A stretch of 64,000 nt of DNA, from assembly GCA_018806915.1 (NCBI GenBank), contig JAGKQI010000090.1:1426001-1490000 (forward strand), read 5' to 3'. Of this stretch, positions 21,688 through 32,395 are shown in pieces. Position 1 is the stretch's first letter; each line of letters opens with the position of its first letter. The notes beneath the pieces were generated by a model. The model searched no databases. It was not told the origin of the DNA and saw nothing but the letters and a program-made list of their open reading frames with translations. The translations under genes were made by a program, and so were the position numbers. The stretch is from Phytophthora colocasiae (taxonomy: Eukaryota; Oomycota; Peronosporomycetes; Peronosporales; Peronosporaceae).

Positions 21688-23204
21688 TGTGGTGGAGCGG
21701 ATCTGGCCAAAATCTGGTTGAGGCCGATCGCGATCGCCACTTGCGCCCAGACACCGACTAACGGAGGGGGTCCCCCGATGATCCGTGATCTTGCTGCGTG
21801 TAGTGTTCACCTTGTGTACCCGTCGGTAGGCGGGTTACGCTCTTCCAGGTGACTTCTGAAGATGTCTTGGGACGAGAAGAATGTCTTGGGTGACGTAGGG
21901 GGTGTGAGATAGCGTGGGAATACTTCACTCTACCTCGGAGGGGTTGATCCGGGTCACAGGCGAGTTCTCGAGCCTTGATCCGGTCACCTGGTCTTCGATC
22001 CAGGTCTTCCAATAGTCCAATGTTCGGGATCTGATCCCTTCCTTTACGATGCTTGCCGCTTCCTATAGCGGGTGTCTTGATGGGTTGAGAGTCGACGAGA
22101 TCGTCAGGCCAAGCAGCCAATTCCTTCCGATCCGTAGTTCGCACGTAAAGGATAGATCACTAGATAGGGTAAAACTGGCCAATGTATTATCCAGAATTAA
22201 CCTCTATGCTAGATCTCTTCTCCTTACCTTCTTGATGCCGGGGGGCCAATGTAATTCCCAGTTCCGGTCTTGAACGAAGGCACTTGTGATGTCCAGAGCA
22301 AATTCGATTCTTGGGGGTTGTTGAGATACCGAGAGATCCTCACACTAGCGTAAGGTAAGCCGGCCAAATCGAGGATCCGGTCTTAGCTGTAGCTAGGTGT
22401 GCGAAGTGTAGGAACACTAAGGGAAGGCCGATATGCTATCCTATTCCCTTGTCTTGGTCCCTGAAGTAGTCCACTTGCGCACTAGAGAGCAAATTCAATT
22501 CTGTTTATGGTTATTCCTATGTCTACTAGCCCCATCCTCATCTGCTATCCTACGATTACCTGACATCCGGCTACACAGCTGCCCTTCCGATCTTCGATCT
22601 TGATCTCACCTAACCCCTGATCGCGATCTCGATCTGCCGATCTGGCGATCTGGCGATCAGCCGATCTCGATCAACCATCTCGGTCATCGATCTTGGTCTA
22701 CCGTCTTGAACAATGATCCCGATCAGCAGCCTTCATACTTGATCTCGCGTGCCTGCGTCGTCGACATTCCAGGTCTTGAGCTTCCCAGACTTGATCACCA
22801 CTCCCCACGCGACTAACACTGCCATCAGGTCCCCTCGGCAGCATCTCACGGTTATGTTGTCACCGGCCCACCATAGATCACACCGATCCCGACCCTCTGC
22901 CGCCTTGATCTCCTTCTCATGCGACCTCAGGCAAGGCGCCTTTTTCTCCTCCGACCCTGAGCCGCCACGCGGGACCGCACGACGGGTTCTCCAATCACTT
23001 AGTTTCACTTGACCAAGACGCCATCCATTCATCGCTGGCGAGATCCAGACGAACATCGATCTGGATCCATTCGTCAGCCATCGTTCGCGCAATCTGGGGT
23101 CATCAACTGACATCTTGCTTCGCCAGAGGCCCCTGTCGCTTGATCCGACTCTCTTAGGGCCTGACGTTGCCTTTTCTCGGATTTCCTTTTCGCGCTACAT
23201 TACA
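21688..23204 (-). repeat. Gy-B2 5' LTR
   Basis: 1517 bp. The left edge is TGTGGT; the right edge reads ATTACA instead of ACCACA, a decayed terminus, followed by the CGAT duplication. It holds a 191-bp segment not found in the other B LTRs (22312-22502). Confidence 0.88.
22296..22502 (+). repeat. 191-bp segment bounded by 16-bp direct repeats in B2 5' LTR
   Basis: GAGCAAATTCGATTCT (22296-22311) and GAGCAAATTCAATTCT (22487-22502) flank the extra segment. Its partner LTR and the B1/B3 LTRs show only one copy of the repeat and no segment. Either a deletion between repeats in the others or an insertion here. Confidence 0.7.
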
Positions 23205-23386
23205 CGATCGGTGCTGGGGGCGCTCCCCACCAACAGGATCAGTTGCGATCGCACACGAACGTGCAGGACCGAGGCCGGACCACGGATCGCAGACAACCAG
23301 ATCACGATAGAGGTCGCTGTTCGCATTGTGATCCGACCCGACATGCCAGACTGTTTCCCGAGAAGGTGGAAAAGATGTTAAACTAG
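23205..23386 (+). pseudogene. gag: Gy-B1 Gag, C-terminal part, zinc knuckles deleted
   Basis: Continues the Gag frame from 9306 after removal of B2 and one copy of CGAT. The sequence goes from CSHC straight to DPTRHARLFPEKVEKMLN, while B2 and B3 have about 55 more residues there with the zinc-knuckle cysteines. The deletion of about 165 bp keeps the frame. Family knowledge: loss of knuckles should impair RNA packaging. It ends at TAG 23384-23386. Confidence 0.82.
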
Positions 23387-23424
23387 GATGCTCGCCGGTT
23401 TGGAAACCGGTACGAGCCGAGCGT
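23377..23424 (+). promoter_or_regulatory. Probable -1 frameshift site, gag-protease (Gy-B1)
   Basis: GTTAAAC at 23377-23383, Gag TAG at 23384-23386, then a stem: outer 23388-23394 with 23418-23424 (one G-U pair), inner CCGGTTT 23395-23401 with AAACCGG 23404-23410. Same design as B2. B3 has GATAAAC, probably weaker. Confidence 0.82.
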
Positions 23425-23976
23425 TCTGAGTACTGCATCTATGCATATGTGAACAAGAAATCGAGAGATCAAGATAGGGAGAATTCGGATCTGCGCGGTA
23501 ATACATGTAAGTTGCATTCGTATACTGCTAAGATCGCGAGTCTTCCCCGGATCGACGAGTTCTCTCGATCTGGTGCGGAAGTGGCTCTGGATCTCAAGGA
23601 AGGAGAGTCCAGGGGGTATTGGAAATACCACGCACCCGGAAAATGGTTCCGCCAAGCCAAGATCTCAGGCAAGATCAATCACGAAAGAGCGATCTTGCTC
23701 CTGGACACTGGCGCCGAGGTATCCATCTTGGATACCGCCTTTGCTCGTAAGGTTGGGTGCCACTTTGACACTAGTCAGAGACAGGAGTGTGTTGGGATCG
23801 GTGATAATGTATACACCACCGAGGGAAGAACGAGGATCAAGATCACGCTTGCGGGATACTTGGTCTACTTTTTCGATATTTGGATCGGGGATCTATCCGG
23901 GCAAGATGCGATCCTGGGTATGGATTTCATGATCCCGGCTGGGGTCCGTTGCGAAGGGATCGATGTGCTTACCTAA
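23383..23976 (+). CDS. Gy-B1 aspartic protease
   Basis: The protease frame begins at the slippery site and runs to TAA 23974-23976, about 197 residues. The active site is LLLDTGAEVSILD and the second hydrophobic motif DAILGMDFM. It has no needed start codon if made by frameshift from Gag. The pol ATG at 23963 lies in the +1 frame relative to it, overlapping by 14 nt, and a hairpin AAGTGGG/CCCACTT follows the stop. This arrangement could allow either reinitiation or a second (+1) frameshift. All residues expected for activity are present. Confidence 0.87.
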   Translation, partial: LGCSPVWKPVRAERSEYCIYAYVNKKSRDQDRENSDLRGNTCKLHSYTAKIASLPRIDEFSRSGAEVALDLKEGESRGYWKYHAPGKWFRQAKISGKINHERAILLLDTGAEVSILDTAFARKVGCHFDTSQRQECVGIGDNVYTTEGRTRIKITLAGYLVYFFDIWIGDLSGQDAILGMDFMIPAGVRCEGIDVLT

Positions 23977-26877
23977 TGAAGTGGGGATCCCACTTAGTGG
24001 TCGCAAGAGATTATACGGGGAGAAGGTAAGATCGGTAAAATTGGAGGAAGATCTACATATCCCAGTTGGGGGATCTGAAGAGATCGCATCGAGAGTGAAA
24101 TTATCGGCGACAGAAAAATTGTGGGTGACCAGAGGCGACCAATGGGTACCCACCGTGGTAAATGGACCCGGCCGAGCTCGGTACTTAGTGATCACGAATT
24201 TGAGCGAGAAGATTTTACGATTGGATCACAGATTACATGTTGGAATGGTACTGGATCAGGAAAAAGTGCCTCGATTCCCCGGGTTTGTGTCGGTCGGATC
24301 CCGGCGCTACATGGAGTGGCAGAACCTAGCTCTAGAAGCGACTGTGGACGCAAAGCCAGAACCTCAAGAATCCGTGGAGATCCCCTTACCGTCGGTCGAA
24401 CGGCCGACCTACGTTACGCCGCGATCCATACTCCGACGAGGTGGGGCAACCAGGACCGACCCTGATCCTGCACCAATATCGACACCGGAACCGCGATCAC
24501 CAACCGATACAGCCGAAGTCAAGGTCGCATTCATCGATCCCCAACCGGATCCCATGGATACCCCACCGATCACGATCAGTTCCGACAAGACCCCGAGTGG
24601 CGAAGCTGGGGGCGGTGAGACTGAGACGAATGAGAGCTTGCCAGATCAGGCCCCAGATCGGACAGATCGGACATGCCAAGAAGAGATCGAGGAAAAAACA
24701 GAAAAACCAGATTTTCAAATCGAGATCAAACATGAATCCGACGCCGATGCCGTCCCCAGGGTTAAAGACACCCCGATCTTGACAGCCAAGGACGATAGGC
24801 TGCGTGATCAATCAACGGATGAACCGGATCCGACATCTCCTGAAGGGATCGAGAACGCTGATCAGACCCACTTACACGAAAGTGGTGATTTTTCGACCGA
24901 AGATCTAGCCGATAATCTCGCAGTAGTACCAGAGATCCAGATCTCCACCACCGAAGAAGTCAGGATTGAAGATCTGCAAGTAGGGAATCCGGGATCGGCT
25001 ACCCCGGAGGAGATCGAGAAACTTCGACAGATTATTTGGAAGAAGCGACATCTCCTGATCGGAAAGGGAAACGCGCTTCCTCCAGCGGCCAAGGGTGTTA
25101 TGTGCGATATCGACGTGGGTGATGCAAAGCCGATCGCACAACGAGTCCAAAAGGTGGCGCCACAGTTCCGCGAGAAAGTATCAGATCTTATCAAAGGACT
25201 CCTAGCTGCCAAGATCATTCGGCCATCGACATCGCCATGGGCGTCTCCGATCGTGGTGATCATCAAGAAGAACGGTGTAGACATCCGACTATGTATCGAT
25301 TATCGGCTGGTGAACGGTCTCACAAGGCTGATGATCTACCCAATGCCTCTGATCAATGACCTGTTAGAAGATCTTGACAAGGTTCTGTGGTACTGTTCAT
25401 TAGACATGGCGAGTGGATTCTGGGTCGTATCAATGACCGATCGAGCTCGCGCGATCTCAGCTTTCATCACCCCGCTCGGCCTCTTCGAGTGGAATCGCAT
25501 GCCGTTCGGGCTGAAGAACGCCCCTCAGATCTATCAACGTCTTGTGGACAACGCCCTATATGGATTTTTGAAGATCTCCCAGTCAGGGAATACGAAAGAC
25601 TCTACAGATGTGTTTGAATCAGGGGTCCCGGAAGATCCTGGTCGCCCGTCGGTTCTAGGACGGAGATCATACATCGACGATATCTTGATCACGGCTGGAT
25701 CATGGGATCAAATGTGCGAGGTGGAAGACCTATTGGAGGCCTGTGATAAGTGGAATCTCTCGATCAGTGTGGCAAAGAGCTTCTGGGGCATGGATAAGGT
25801 GGAATATCTCGGACACAAAGTGTCGATCGATGGATTGGAGGCAAACCCGAAAGACCTGAAGTCTCTGACAGATCTACCATTCCCTGGATCACTCCGATCC
25901 ATGCAATCGTTCCTTGGAAGTTTGAATTACTATAGTCGGTTCATCGAGGATTATGCGATCTATGCATCGGTCCTATATGAACTACGTGAGGTGGAGTTCG
26001 CAGAACTGAAGAAGCGACCAGATCTACGAAAGATCATGGATAGCACGGACCCGATCACTCGAGATCCCGTTGCGCTTAAGTCGAACCAGGATGGATCACC
26101 CGACACCTTGACTCAAAAGGGGAATAGTACGCCGGATCTTAACTTGGGGGCGACGCCTCCCCCCTGTTCAAGCAAGGTCGGAGCCAATCTGGCCCAAAGA
26201 GCTGGCGAGGAAAGGTGGGGTAGGGCACACAGGGCGTTTACAGCCTTGAAAACCAAGATCGCGTCGACCCCGATCCTTCGTCACTTCGACATGATAAAGT
26301 TACCCGTGGTGATCGTGTATGCCAGTGACTGGGCGATTTCCGCCGCACTAATGCAGGAACACGACCAGATCTACCACCCGGTCGCGTTTGCCAGCCGAAC
26401 CTTGAAGACGAACGAGTTAAACTATAATGTTGCCGAAAAGGAGGTGTTGGCTCTACTTCGGATTCTGGATCTACACTACACCCTGTTGGTGGGACGTCGG
26501 ATCAAGGTCCTAACCAGACACTCCACGCTTGCCTGGCTGTTCAAGTCTGCCGGCCTTCAAGGGCGTCTGGGACAATGGTCTGCTCTCCTGTCCCCATGGA
26601 CACTCGAGATCACGAAGTGTACGAAGGGAGAGGATGAGATACTGGGGGCGATCGCAGCTAATATAACGCCTAGATCGGAGATCGACGAAGCCCTGATCGC
26701 GATCGCGCCACAGAAGGAACCAAGGCGTAAGATCCAGATGCCGATTCCCACCGTAGATCCAGGCGAGGAGCTATGGGTAGTAAGTTTCGACGGTTCGGCA
26801 CGCGTGAAACGAGGGGAAGGCGCTTTCAGCGCGATCGTGTGGAGTTTGCCGGAGTGGAAAGTGATCAAAGCTAGATC
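23963..26877 (+). CDS. pol: Gy-B1 Pol, N-terminal part, cut by Gy-C
   Basis: ATG 23963. About 970 residues before the Gy-C insertion: linker rich in Asp/Pro/Thr (res 1-370), RT (about 400-640: FITPLGLFEWNRMPFGLKN; catalytic YIDDILITAG near 569), RNase H (about 780-880: YASDWAISAALMQ; AEKEVLALLRILDLHY; TRHSTLAWLF) and the start of a second RNase H (LWVVSFDGSARVKRG near 937). The insertion lies inside this second domain, after the codons for KAR. The reading frame resumes at 34762. No frame break was seen in this part. Confidence 0.9.
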
Positions 26878-27289
26878 TGTAACGGGGTTACACGGCGCTG
26901 CGCGCCTTGGCTACAATAGGTGTGGTATACACCATCCAGGTCACAAGTCACAGATCCGTGTACAACACATAGTGTTTCTCACACGTCACATATGTAGCCA
27001 GTTGCTGGCTGTTAGCTCAGAGCCACACATTACATTTGATTAGGATTTAGTATGTTATATACTAAATCCGTTACATTCAGGATTAGGGCAATAAAATAAA
27101 TAAAAATCAGTTTGCATTTTACATAATTAGTGTTAGTTCCTTTATTATAGGGACACTGATTGTGAGAGTCCCGTATTTAGTGGACTACTTGGTTCTTGTA
27201 TAGAACCGAAGGCTAGTGCCTTGCAAGCAGGACTCTACGAGTCAACCCAACTTCCTCTGTGCCGTGCACACCTACGCAGCCCCGCTGCA
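26878..27289 (+). repeat. Gy-C 5' LTR
   Basis: 412 bp, TGTAAC...GCTGCA. It contains inverted repeats such as GGATTTAGTAT/ATACTAAATCC near 27043-27068 and GGTTCT/AGAACC near 27190. Confidence 0.93.
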
Positions 27290-27291
27290 TC

Positions 27292-27300
27292 TGGTAGCAC
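27292..27300 (+). other. Putative primer-binding site (Gy-C)
   Basis: TGGTAGCAC two bases after the LTR, the same 9-mer as in Gy-A; the following bases differ. Confidence 0.55.
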
Positions 27301-27346
27301 TCGTAGTCAATCCAACTCCTGAGTTGAAGACTGTTTCTCTGTGAGA

Positions 27347-28413
27347 ATGGAGCCAGAAGCATACGCTCACTTGACTCCGAGTCAGCGGGACACGCTTAAC
27401 AAGCTTACGTCCTTGCTGGGCCCTGAAGGTATGGCGCACCTTGCGTCTCAAGGGCCGGAGGCCGTCAACGCGCGCCTGGAGGCATTTGCCTCGTACGAGA
27501 ACGCTCTCGTTGAGCACATTCAGCGGAATGTAAAAGGAGTTAATCCCGCCTCCGAGAGCTAAGCCCGTCACGCTCAGCGTGAAGACCTTTCACGGGCACG
27601 AAGGAGAGAACCTCCTATTGTGGACCCGAGAGGTCGAGATGGCCATGGGGGCCGCTATGCTCCAGTTGGAAGGCCAACGCGTGGCGTTCGCCATCTCTAA
27701 GCTCGAAGGTCGAGCACGAGAATGGGCCTTGACGTCTGGGACGTCGGTAGAAATGGCCTTCCCCACTTGGGGTGAGCTTAAGGCCAAACTTACGCAAGTA
27801 TTTGCTCCACCTAACCAGGCGTATCGCGTGCGGTCACGCTTCCTCGCTTGCCGACAGGGCAAGAAGGACCTGGTGGACTATGTCCAAGAGCTGCGCACGC
27901 TCATTGCCGGCATGGCTGCCGATCCTCTACCTGAGGTGGTCACTGTGACTATCTTCATGGAAGGTCTGAGAGCTGGCGTGGCCAGGACGGAGGCATTCCG
28001 TCAGAATCCTCGCACCTTCGAGGACGCTGTTAGCGTGGCATTGAATGCTGAACACAACTTTAAGTTGTCGAGGGTCGGTGCTAATAGCACAGGGTCCGGG
28101 GGACCCGAACCCATGGACCTCAGCTATGCTGAAGATGAAGTAGCCGAGCTACGAGCTGCGGTGCAGCGTATGAGCACTCGTCGGTGCTACACGTGTGGTA
28201 GTCCCACACACCTGAGGCCCAACTGCCCTCTGCGCAAAGAGCGCGCCGGCCAGAATGGCCGCAACCCTGTCGCGGGTCCCGCTTTGGGCTCTGCCCAGAA
28301 ACGACGGCTCCCAGTAGACGCGGGGCGGTCTACTGGGGAAGAACTGAGTTCTGCAGTGCGTGAGAGGCACTGGGGCTCAGCCCCGAAGAGCTCCGTGCTC
28401 TTGAACACGGAAC
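27347..28413 (+). pseudogene. gag: Gy-C Gag, frameshifted
   Basis: ATG 27347 (MEPEAYAHLTPSQRDTL) after the LTR. One frame break near 27550 separates it from the main Gag frame that starts near 27551 and holds the capsid region ([54 protein letters not shown]) and a CCHC knuckle ([14 protein letters not shown]). In this copy the early protease linker ([18 protein letters not shown]) is in the same frame as Gag, and another shift near 28412 is needed to reach the protease core. No slippery heptamer is seen at the place where Gy-A has one. Confidence 0.85.
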
Positions 28414-28944
28414 GTGAGCAAGCAGGGCTTGCTGGTCGTCCATGTGGACGTGAAGGGCTTCGAGAAGCCGTGGATCGTGTTGATCGATTCAGGAGCGTTT
28501 GGCAACTACGTCAGACGCTCCACCGTTGAGGGTAGTCAGCAATATGCTGAGGCGCTTCGAGCGCGAAGAGGTGACACATTCACAGTCCGTCTAGCGATGG
28601 GCGTCCGTGTCACGGCAGCCAAGGTCCCCATGGACCTACGGCTGAAGTTCCTGGACTTCGACAGCGTGGAACGCTGCTTGGTCTTGGACCTGGATTCGAG
28701 GTACGACCTCATCCTTGGTATGGCGTGGCTGGAGCGCCACGAGCCATGGATCGACTGGAGGTCGAAGACCTTAGGTGCTACGCACTTCTCTCCTAGTGGA
28801 GCTTTGGCGAGTCATGAACCCACCTCTGCTAGGGAAGCAGAAGCGCTATTGGCGCGAGCATCGAGCCGAGTCGGCAATGATGCTGGAAGTCGGTGTGTCC
28901 GAGTTAGTGGACAGCACCGAGTGCGAGGATCGCAGCCCTGTTGA
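28405..28944 (+). CDS. Gy-C aspartic protease
   Basis: Open frame with active site [11 protein letters not shown] and second motif [17 protein letters not shown], about 35% like the Gy-A protease by eye. There is a GTG at 28414 but no ATG, so expression from Gag-fused translation is expected. It ends in a region that overlaps the start of pol in the +1 frame (28775-28944), the same protease-to-pol frame relation as in Gy-A and Gy-B. Confidence 0.82.
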   Translation, partial: TRNVSKQGLLVVHVDVKGFEKPWIVLIDSGAFGNYVRRSTVEGSQQYAEALRARRGDTFTVRLAMGVRVTAAKVPMDLRLKFLDFDSVERCLVLDLDSRYDLILGMAWLERHEPWIDWRSKTLGATHFSPSGALASHEPTSAREAEALLARASSRVGNDAGSRCVRVSGQHRVRGSQPC

Positions 28945-31583
28945 GCGCATAGCGCTGGTTGGCGGTGAGTCAACGTGTGGGCAAAGCTCACGTAACCCGA
29001 GTGACGCCGGTCATGGACCGTCACTGGATGCCGATGGCATCGGGCCTTACCAGGCCGTGAACTGTGGGGCGGCACGTACTCCGTCGAGTGATACTGGTCG
29101 TGGACCAAGTCGATCGCTGAGTGTCTCTGACACTGGACCTGTTACGGTCATTGATTGTGCAGCGGCACGTACTCCGCTGAGCGGCATCGGTCGTCGACCG
29201 AGTGGATCGCTGAGTGTCCCTGACACTGGGCCGAGAGAGGCCGAAACTTGTGCGACGGCACGTACTCCGTCGAGTAGACGATCTTCGGCCAGGCGAAGAC
29301 GTCGTAAGGCCCTTCGGGCGAGACGCTCTGCGTCTGAGTCATCCGTGACGTCAAGTGCCGACGCACCGGAGGGCTGTGGGCAGCTATACACTCTGGTTGA
29401 TGGAGTGGGCGGTAGTGCCGAAGGCAGTGTCCTGCTGGACGACTTGCCCAGTGTTGACAAGCTCCTTGAGCTAGAAGAGATGTCCTTCGCCGACTTTGGC
29501 GATGCCTTGAAGGCTGGCGAATTCGCCGAGGTGGTCATCGTTCGACCTGAGGAGGAGTTAAACTCGTCGTCCCTCGTTGACGAGTCCGTCTTGGCCGAAG
29601 TCAAGAAGGCGTTGAACGCCAGGAGTGGATCGGAGATCCTCAAGAATCCCTCGGATCCCTTCCACTCCTTGCTGAAGGAATATGGAGACGTTGTCTCGAA
29701 GGAACCACCGAGTGGCCTGCCTCCCGACCGAGGCGTTCGTCATGAGATCGACTTAGTTCCCGGAACTAAGTACTGCGTGACCCGACAGTGGCCTCTTCCT
29801 AAAGAGCAATGCGACGTCATTGACGCCTTCTTCCGTGCGAAGCACGCGGTGGGTCTCGTGCGCGAGAGCAAGTCTCCGCATTCCGCGCCAACGTTCTGTG
29901 TCAGAAAGCCGAATGGCAAGTGGCGTATCGTTCACGCTTTTAACAAGCTCAACACTGCCACGATTCCGGCGCAGACGCCGATTCCTAGGAAGGATGTTCT
30001 TCAGAACAACATGGTGGGTTGCACCATGTACAGTGCACTCGACTTAGTTGATGGGTACTATCAGCTGCTCATGCGAGCCAGTGATATTCCGCTTACAGCG
30101 GTGAGCACCCCGAGCGGTATGCTCTGGGAGTGGCTCGTCATGCCCCAAGGACTCTCGAACGCGCCCGCAACGTTCAATCGTCTAGTGACGCAGCTGTTCA
30201 GGCCCCTACGGGCATTCGCACAAACGTACTTTGACGACGTGTTCGTCCACAGTCAGGCCGAACACGGCAAGACTGACGTTGAGGTGCACGTGGAACACGT
30301 GAGAGCTGTGCTCGAGTGCATGCGCACGAACAAGCTGTACGCCAACGCAGACAAGTGCGTCTTTGGCGCGGAAGAAATCCCCTTCCTAGGGTGCTTCATT
30401 GGGAAGCATGGCCTTCGTGCTGATCCAGCAAAGGTCAAGGCCATTGTGGATTGGCCGGTTCCCTTGAACCAGAAGGACTTGCGTAAGTGGCTGGGTTTGG
30501 CCAACTACTTGCACAAGTACAGCGAGAACTACGCTGAGTTGGCTCGGCCACTGACGGATCTCCTTAAGAAGGATGCCGAGTGGGTATGGCGTGCCGAGCA
30601 CGAGAATGCGTTCACTTGTATCAAGGATAGCCTGCTTCAGGCACCGATACTGGCGCTGCCAGACCCCGCTCGTCCGTTTATTGTCGTCTGTGACGCCTCG
30701 GACTTTGCCATCGGCAGTGCTTTGCTACAAGCGGACGCCAAAGGGCGCGAACGCGTCATTGCGTTTGAGTCTCGGCAGCTCAAGGCTGCTGAGAAGAACT
30801 ATCCAGTTCATGACAAGGAGCTACTTGCGATGAAGTACGCTCTCGTCAAATTCAGGGTTCACCTGCTCGGCTCCAAGCCGTTTGTGATCTACACGGATCA
30901 TGCGTCACTACGCACAGCGACGCAGTCGCCTCACCTCTCGCAGAGGATGGCCCGATGGCTCTCCTTCTTTGCGGAGTATAACTTCGAGGTGAAGTACAAG
31001 CCTGGCAGGCAGAACGTCCTCGCTGACGCGTTATCACGTCGCCCGGACTATGAGTTATCTCATGTCACCTCGGTGACGTCGTCCGTGACGGACATGGTTC
31101 GAGCAGCGTACGCTCAGGACGACTCTTGTGTCGCGTTGCTCCAAGCTCTGGGGAGCGATGAGTTTAAAGACTCCAAGGTGACTCTGTCACGACGCCTAAA
31201 GGCGAGACTCCAACGCTATAGCCTGGAAGGCGGTCTGCTGTACTACAGCACGGGTCAGGATGACCCACCACGTGTGGTGGTTCCTCACGATGAGGACCTG
31301 AAGTATCGTATCCTCTATGAGGCTCACGACACGCCCGCAAGCGGCCACCTCGGTCGCGAGAAGACCTACAGCTCGGTGAGCTCCATGTACTGGTGGCCGA
31401 AGATGTACAAGTGGGTTAGCACATACGTGCGCACGTGCGAGACGTGTCAGCGGGTTAAACCCTCGCCGCATGCGGCTGCGCCTTTGGCGAGCTTACCTGT
31501 ACCCTCTGGGTGTTGGCAGTCCATAAGTATGGACTTTGTGTTTGGCCTGCCGAAGGACTCGGCAGGCAACACGGGCGTGGTGG
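28775..31583 (+). CDS. pol: Gy-C Pol: RT, RNase H and start of integrase
   Basis: About 936 residues. A repetitive Ser/Arg/Asp-rich linker (res 60-190, with repeats such as ARTPSSDTGRGPS) precedes RT (about 320-530; HEIDLVPGTKYCVTRQWPLP; catalytic YFDDVFVHS near 485), RNase H (VCDASDFAIGSALLQ; HDKELLAMKYALVKF; YTDHASLRT) and the integrase HHCC zinc domain (ASGHLGREKTYSS; TCETCQRVK). The first catalytic Asp of integrase is present (SMDFVFGLP). The frame then runs into an inverted segment at 31584 and stops at 31660. RT has one RNase H only, unlike Gy-B. Confidence 0.9.
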
Positions 31584-32395
31584 GTAGAACACCGGGTGTG
31601 TTCGCATCCGCTTTGGCAAGTCAAGCGTGTATGCCAGGCCCTTCTTGGCCACGACCGTAAATGGTCCGATGAAACGCGGACGCAATTTCGTCTTAAAGAC
31701 ATTTGACACTGCATGTGTAGGTAGGTTCTTAGCGTTTAATAAAACGTGGTCACCGACCTTAAATTCCCATACATTGCTTCTACCTTTTGTATCCGCTTGT
31801 TCCTTCTGAACGTCTTGGCTTTCAGCCATCGCGTCACGTACACGGCGTAATACGCTCAATCTCACCGAGAGGAAGTCATCGACTTGTTTACGCACAGCAG
31901 AAGGGCTGATATCAGCAAGCTCGGAGTCGAGCGACGGCACAGCCTCTCCCCCACCAAGCCCAAGGCTACCGCGTGGCGGAGTGAGCGGAACGCGCGGGTG
32001 CGCAAGGCCGTTCACGTAGAACGGGGTGAAGCCTGTCGAGGCATGCACCGCATTGTTCATGGAGAACTCAACGAGAGGGAGCATAGCGCTCCAACGCTTC
32101 GGCGTTTCAGCGCATACGCTGCGGAGGATGTCCTTAAGAACGCGGTTCACGCGTTCGGTCTGACCGTCGGTCTGCGGATGGTCCGCCGTGGACATGTCCA
32201 GTCGAGTGCCCAGCACCTTGAAGACGGACGTCCAGAAGTGACCCGTGAAACGGGGATCTCGATCCGAGACAATGGTCTCAGGCAGCCCATGCTGGCGGAA
32301 GACCCGATCGATGAAGATCGTCGCTGTACCAGCACCATCGACGGTGTCCGGCACAGCCGCTAGATGAGCCATCTTGCTCAGACGGTCAACAAAGA
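31584..32395 (-). pseudogene. Inverted segment of Gy-C integrase
   Basis: On the minus strand this 812-bp block encodes FVDRLSKMAHLAAVPD, the second and third integrase catalytic residues (SDRDPRFTG; DGQTERVNR), the GPY/F-type domain (LRPRFIGPFTVVAKKGLAYT) and ends MRTHPVFY. Flipping it would join exactly to GNTGVV on the left and VGLLKPYRDP on the right, so it is a clean internal inversion. The integrase is therefore dead in this copy. It could be a real rearrangement or an assembly error. Confidence 0.9.

Larger units (their letters stand above)
9311..23204 (-). mobile_element. Gy-B2: GATC-rich Ty3/Gypsy, inverted, inside B1 gag
   Basis: 13.9 kb with the target duplication CGAT at 9307-9310 and 23205-23208. 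Its 3' LTR is on the left (9311-10699), 5' LTR on the right (21688-23204). Order from right to left: PBS, gag, protease, pol with chromodomain, then the + strand antisense gene, PPT and LTR. gag and pol carry several frame breaks, so it is defective and older than B3. Confidence 0.92.
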
